This document shows, in pieces, positions 60,603-64,000 of a stretch of DNA of 64,000 bases. Position 1 is the stretch's first letter. Each line of letters opens with the position of its first letter. Under the pieces are notes generated by a model. That model saw nothing but the letters and a program-made list of their open reading frames with translations, searched no databases and was not told the DNA's origin. Source of the DNA: DATNPH01 sp036703315 (GTDB taxonomy: Bacteria; Cyanobacteriota; Cyanobacteriia; Cyanobacteriales; Coleofasciculaceae). The DNA lies in the NCBI GenBank assembly GCA_036703315.1, contig DATNPH010000152.1, positions 1 to 64,000 of the forward strand, in the 5' to 3' direction. A program made the position numbers and the translations under genes.

Positions 60603-60843
60603 TTAAACCTTAATTTCCGATGCATTGCGCTAGCAGTCAATCATCCTACCTTATGGAGACAGGGAGTTTACAAGGGTTCAAACTACTTCGTAACAGGCTT
60701 TGCCTAAGGTTTGTCGCGCTGGGGCTATGCGCTACACGCATGCTCCCTATTGAAAAGGAATAAAACTGACCACTGATGACCGCTTTTTTGTGAAAAGTTC
60801 CATCACATGATGCTTCGGCAAAAACTGATGGTAAATTTGAATC

Positions 60844-62067
60844 ATGGAAATTAAACGCACAGTAACCATACTTCTGCCTAAAGACCCTGACTTACTGGCA
60901 ACGGTGAAAACCTTCCAGCAAGTTCAGCAGGCTTTGTCAGAACTGTGCTACAACAGCGGCAAGCCATTAGGCGCGATCGCATTGCAACACAAATGCTATG
61001 ACTTGGTGAAAGGCAAGCTGAACGCTCAGATGACCATCTCAGCAATTCGGCTCGTTGCTTCTGCATACAAGTCGGCAAAGTCTAATAAGAAGCCAGCCTT
61101 TAAGCCGTTTAATTTCCGAAGAGCTAAGGCCTTGTTTCTAGTCGGACAACGAGGTAGAGATGCTGATTTTAGAGCAGATGGCACCCTGTCAATTTGGACT
61201 GTAGGAGGTCGTAAGCGGCTCACCTACAAAGTACCTAAAACCTTTCAGTATAACCTCTCCAAAGCCTTGGAGGTAGACAGTCTAACGGTAATTGAACGCG
61301 ACGGCAAGCTGATTGGACGGGTTAGGGTAACGCTGGAAGCTCCAGAACCAAGGGGGATTCATCCAGTCGGCATTGACTTGAATGAAACCAACACGTTGGT
61401 CGCTGTCGATGCTGATGATCGAGAGCTATTTATTAGTGGTCAAGCGATTAGAATAAAGAATTATCGCACTAACAAGACTCAATCTAGATTGCACAAAAAA
61501 CTTGCGGCTCGTAAGGCAGAGAAGAAAGACACACGTTCTTGCCGTCGCCTTCTCAAACGGCTTGGTCGCAAGCAGCGTAATCGCACACGCACCTTTTGTA
61601 AACAGGTTGCCAAGCAACTAGTGAATTGGGTTTTACCCAATTCAGTGTTGGTGTTTGAAGACGTAAACATGCCCAAAGTTTCTAAGAAGCTAAGGGTAGC
61701 TAAAGGTGTACGGTGTCGCCTTGCCCAGTGGGAGCATAACCTGATTCGCTTAAATGTCACCAGTAAGGCACAAGAGCGAGGCATGATAATTGAGTATGTC
61801 AATCCTCGATATACCAGTCAGACTTGCTCAAGGTGTGGATTGCGGGGGAGAAGGAAACGTTATGAGTTTGAATGTCCTCACTGTGGACATAAAGACCATG
61901 CGGATAAAAATGCGGCGGTCAACATCAGAAACCGCTATACCGTTCTGCGATCAGCCGAAGGCGGCAACGCGCAAGCTCTATCGCAGGGCGGTGAGTCTTG
62001 GTCAGTGGACTCTGAAGCCCAGGAGCAATCCGAGGGCAAGCTTGCGGCTCCAGTCGTGGGTAACTGA
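60844..62067 (+). CDS. tnpB: TnpB-type RNA-guided nuclease (IS200/IS605, IS1341-like), no TnpA
   Basis: 407 residues. The RuvC-like catalytic triad is intact: Asp178 (GIDLNETN), Glu272 (LVFEDVNMP) and Asp354 (HADKNAAVNIRNRY). A zinc finger lies between (CSRCGLRGRRKR, CPHC). The N-terminal about 170 residues form the wedge/REC region. The Gly/Ser/Glu-rich tail after the last catalytic Asp coincides with the region that in TnpB elements encodes the 3' part of the guide RNA. No Y1 transposase gene is near, so the element cannot move by itself. The gene carries a HIP1 octamer (about 60974-60981), suggesting long residence. It lies just upstream of pilM. Confidence 0.9.
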   Translation: MEIKRTVTILLPKDPDLLATVKTFQQVQQALSELCYNSGKPLGAIALQHKCYDLVKGKLNAQMTISAIRLVASAYKSAKSNKKPAFKPFNFRRAKALFLVGQRGRDADFRADGTLSIWTVGGRKRLTYKVPKTFQYNLSKALEVDSLTVIERDGKLIGRVRVTLEAPEPRGIHPVGIDLNETNTLVAVDADDRELFISGQAIRIKNYRTNKTQSRLHKKLAARKAEKKDTRSCRRLLKRLGRKQRNRTRTFCKQVAKQLVNWVLPNSVLVFEDVNMPKVSKKLRVAKGVRCRLAQWEHNLIRLNVTSKAQERGMIIEYVNPRYTSQTCSRCGLRGRRKRYEFECPHCGHKDHADKNAAVNIRNRYTVLRSAEGGNAQALSQGGESWSVDSEAQEQSEGKLAAPVVGN

Positions 62068-62100
62068 CAGTAAATACCACTCAACCAGGAGGATTCTAAG
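61930..62100 (+). ncRNA. Possible TnpB guide (omega/reRNA) region
   Basis: In IS200/IS605 elements the guide RNA overlaps the 3' end of tnpB and extends past it. Here the 3' coding part is GC-rich and low in codon constraint (Gly/Ser/Glu tail), with self-complementary segments such as GGCAAGCTTGC (around 62034). The element's right end and the guide start cannot be fixed by eye. Confidence 0.3.
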
Positions 62101-62199
62101 CTAGATGGAGTAGCATATATCAGTATTAATCTTGTTAGATTAAATATCTTCACGCGCTTCACGTCACTTCTGTTAAGTCTCGCTCCCGCTGAAAAGATT

Positions 62200-63306
62200 A
62201 TGTTTAATCGTTTTAAAGATCTATTTCCCAAAGGCAAGAAAGGCATCGGGATCGAATTGGCTCCGGAACGAATTAATATTGCTCAACTGCGCAAGCAAGG
62301 TCAGGGATACAAACTTGCCACGCTTTATTCTCACGAGGTGCCAGAAGGCATCTTTCAAGGGGGACAGATTGCCGATTCCCCGGCGTTGGCAGAACTGATT
62401 AAGGCAGCACTAGCGGAGAGTAAAGTTAAAGTTGATCGCGTCGCCACAGCCGTACCGATGCGGGAAGCCATTATTCGGATTATTCCAATTCCCGCTGAGT
62501 TGGATGACCAAGAGCTACGAGATATGGTGCTTAATCATGAAGCGGGTCTGTATTTGCCCTATCCCCGCGACGAAGTCGATTTGGACTATCAGAAGCTAGG
62601 CTTCTTTACTGATGAAGATGGCATCGAAAAGGTGCAAGTGTTGCTAGTCGCCACCCGCCGAGAAATCACAGACATGTATCTCGATGCCTTTCGGGAAGCT
62701 GAGTTACGGGTAGATGTACTAGAGATTAATAGTTTTGCCCTGATTCGGACGCTCAGAGAGCAACTGCGGCAATTTGCACCGCAAGAAGCGGCTGTGCTGG
62801 TGGATATTGAATTTGACAGCACTGAAATTGCAATCATCGTCGATGGTGTTCCTCAATTCTCCCGGACTGTCCCCATTGGGACGTATCAACTTCAGAGTGC
62901 GCTCTCACGAGCTATGAATTTACCAACCTCAAGAAACACTGAACTACTACAAGGAATGACAATTCCCAGCACGCCGCCCGATAGCATGGGGCGTAGTGGA
63001 CAGACAGGCATTAACCCCGGCATGGCTGCCCTAATCAGAGTCTTGGGAGAGCTAGCCGATGAATTGCGCCGCTCGATCGATTTTTATCTAAATCAAAGTG
63101 AAAATCTAGAAGTGGCACAGCTACTACTAGCTGGTCCGGGCGGTGGAATTGGACAACTTGATGAATTTTTCACTCAACGGTTAAGCTTACCAACCACTCA
63201 AGTAGACCCTGTGGCGGCGCTTTCCCTAGATGTGGATCAGGAAATTCCCCCAGTGCAACGACCAGGCTTAGGAACCGTACTGGGATTAGGATTGCGGGAG
63301 GTTTGA
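62200..63306 (+). CDS. pilM: Type IV pilus assembly protein PilM
   Basis: 368 residues, an actin-like ATPase fold of the PilM family. It opens with KGIGIELAPERINIAQLRKQG, with VPMREAIIRIIPIPAELDDQELRDMVLNHEAGLYLPYP (parts: IPIPAELDDQELRDMV) and VLVDIEFDSTEIAIIVDG phosphate-binding-like segment, ending with the AGPGGGIGQLDEFF loop. PilM is cytoplasmic and recruits PilN at the inner membrane to build the pilus alignment complex. It is 4 bp upstream of pilN. The TnpB element lies directly before it, so its promoter must sit in the 132-bp gap or further upstream. Confidence 0.94.
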   Translation: MFNRFKDLFPKGKKGIGIELAPERINIAQLRKQGQGYKLATLYSHEVPEGIFQGGQIADSPALAELIKAALAESKVKVDRVATAVPMREAIIRIIPIPAELDDQELRDMVLNHEAGLYLPYPRDEVDLDYQKLGFFTDEDGIEKVQVLLVATRREITDMYLDAFREAELRVDVLEINSFALIRTLREQLRQFAPQEAAVLVDIEFDSTEIAIIVDGVPQFSRTVPIGTYQLQSALSRAMNLPTSRNTELLQGMTIPSTPPDSMGRSGQTGINPGMAALIRVLGELADELRRSIDFYLNQSENLEVAQLLLAGPGGGIGQLDEFFTQRLSLPTTQVDPVAALSLDVDQEIPPVQRPGLGTVLGLGLREV

Positions 63307-63310
63307 AGCA

Positions 63311-64000
63311 ATGTATAGTCTGGATGTTAATTTCTTAAAAGATCGGCCGGATTATCTACCGCCGACTCAGGGACCAAAGCCACAAAGGCAGACGGGAGCC
63401 ATGACACCCTTAATTGTAGGGGTAATCGCAGGTTTACTCCTGCCAGCGTTAGCCGGTGGCTTGTGGCTTTTTCTACAACAGCAAAATGCTGCACTAGAGG
63501 GGGAAGATGCTAAGTTGCAAGCTGAGCTGCAACGCCAGAACGGGGAAAAACAAAAAATTACTCAGCTACAAACTGAAATCAACAAGGTAAACGCTGAAAC
63601 TCAAGAACTGGCAGGTGTTTTCAATCAAATCAAGCCGTGGTCAGCAATATTGCAAGATATTCGGGAGCGTGTTCCCTCTGGCTTGCAAATTCAAACCATC
63701 GAGCAAAAACAAGTTGCTGCCGCCACTACCCCCACCCCCTCTCCGTCTCCGTCACCTAATGCCAGTGGAGCTACTCCCCAAGCGGCTAGCGCCCCAATCC
63801 CGACAACGCAGTTGGAGATTTCCGGATTCGCTCGCTCTTTTGATGATGTGGGTAACTTTATGGTGACGCTTAAGCAGTCTTCCTTCTTGAAAAGCAATGA
63901 AACCCAATTAGTGAGTGCTCAATTGGAGCAAAGCCCAAGCAAGATAGAAGTGAATACGGCTGGGAATCGAGGTCAGTCTACGGGTAGAGTAACCTACCAA
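63311..64000 (+). CDS. pilN: Type IV pilus assembly protein PilN (3' partial)
   Basis: 230 codons to the right edge with no stop. It begins MYSLDVNFLKDRPDYLPP, matching the short cytoplasmic segment through which PilN binds PilM. One membrane helix (LIVGVIAGLLLPALAGGLWLFL, about residues 36-57) is followed by a periplasmic coiled coil (LQQQNAALEGEDAKLQ) and a PilN-type globular domain (LQDIRERVPSGLQIQTIEQK), interrupted by an Ala/Thr/Pro/Ser-rich linker (TPTPSPSPSP). pilO presumably follows outside the window. Confidence 0.92.
   Translation, partial: MYSLDVNFLKDRPDYLPPTQGPKPQRQTGAMTPLIVGVIAGLLLPALAGGLWLFLQQQNAALEGEDAKLQAELQRQNGEKQKITQLQTEINKVNAETQELAGVFNQIKPWSAILQDIRERVPSGLQIQTIEQKQVAAATTPTPSPSPSPNASGATPQAASAPIPTTQLEISGFARSFDDVGNFMVTLKQSSFLKSNETQLVSAQLEQSPSKIEVNTAGNRGQSTGRVTYQ

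Overview
The window is cyanobacterial chromosome. HIP1 octamers (GCGATCGC) are frequent, with at least seven in the first 5.4 kb. The gene set is also typical: nrtP-narB nitrate assimilation, phytoene desaturase and synthase, an RpaB/ycf27 response regulator, DUF4388 (PatA-like) and multi-PAS/GAF signalling proteins, and type IV pilus pilM-pilN. Heptanucleotide tandem repeats (STRR type) occur in many spacers and inside several genes. The density of large hybrid kinases suggests a filamentous or otherwise complex cyanobacterium; no species can be named from the sequence alone.

Layout. 1-3.6 kb: end of the nitrate permease nrtP, then narB. 4-5.4 kb: a ClC-type channel. 5.6-9.9 kb: a 1410-aa hybrid histidine kinase. 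10-12 kb: a candidate small RNA unit, then prfC on the minus strand. 12.3-13.9 kb: a DUF4870 membrane protein and a 1.1-kb spacer. 13.9-21.6 kb: a five-gene chemotaxis-like operon (DUF4388-REC regulator, tandem-CheW protein, CHASE3-like MCP, CheA-REC, CheB). 22.3-24.7 kb: crtP-crtB, ending in a strong terminator. 24.8-27.7 kb (minus): a membrane class III cyclase and a lipoprotein with two molybdopterin-oxidoreductase-like domains. 27.9-36 kb: small genes (a decayed exported protein, a thioredoxin-fold protein, an HdeD-like protein, two methyltransferases, rpaB, a pentapeptide membrane protein, a phosphodiester glycosidase, an AraC regulator). 36.3-45.4 kb: a glutamine-synthetase-family enzyme, then an ethylene-receptor-like hybrid kinase overlapping a 1585-aa REC/GAF/PAS kinase. 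45.4-52.8 kb: a TPR protein, a DUF790 nuclease-like protein paired with an HD-domain protein, a GNAT, a MATE exporter, a GNAT pseudogene and a cupin. 53-55.8 kb (minus): a large beta-CASP nuclease. 55.8-57.3 kb: a decayed spacer with a GNAT remnant against a MITE-like element. 57.4-60.6 kb: small proteins, a peroxiredoxin-glutaredoxin fusion and an orphan sugar-binding lipoprotein. 60.8-62.1 kb: a lone TnpB. 62.2-64 kb: pilM and the start of pilN.

Most notable points. (1) All three large histidine kinases carry low-complexity, repeat-derived insertions in the same surface loop of the ATPase domain, between the N box and the G1 box; narB has a similar insertion. (2) One of these kinases has a complete ethylene-binding membrane domain with the Cys/His copper-ligand pair. 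(3) A lipoprotein with duplicated sulfite-oxidase-fold domains lacking an obvious cofactor cysteine lies upstream of a membrane cyclase. (4) The chemotaxis operon has CheB but no CheR in the window, a tandem CheW protein and an MCP with no recognisable HAMP domain. (5) A compact promoter-to-terminator unit with an upstream perfect palindrome at 10.02-10.17 kb looks like an undescribed small RNA. All homology statements come from motif recognition by eye; no database search was run.
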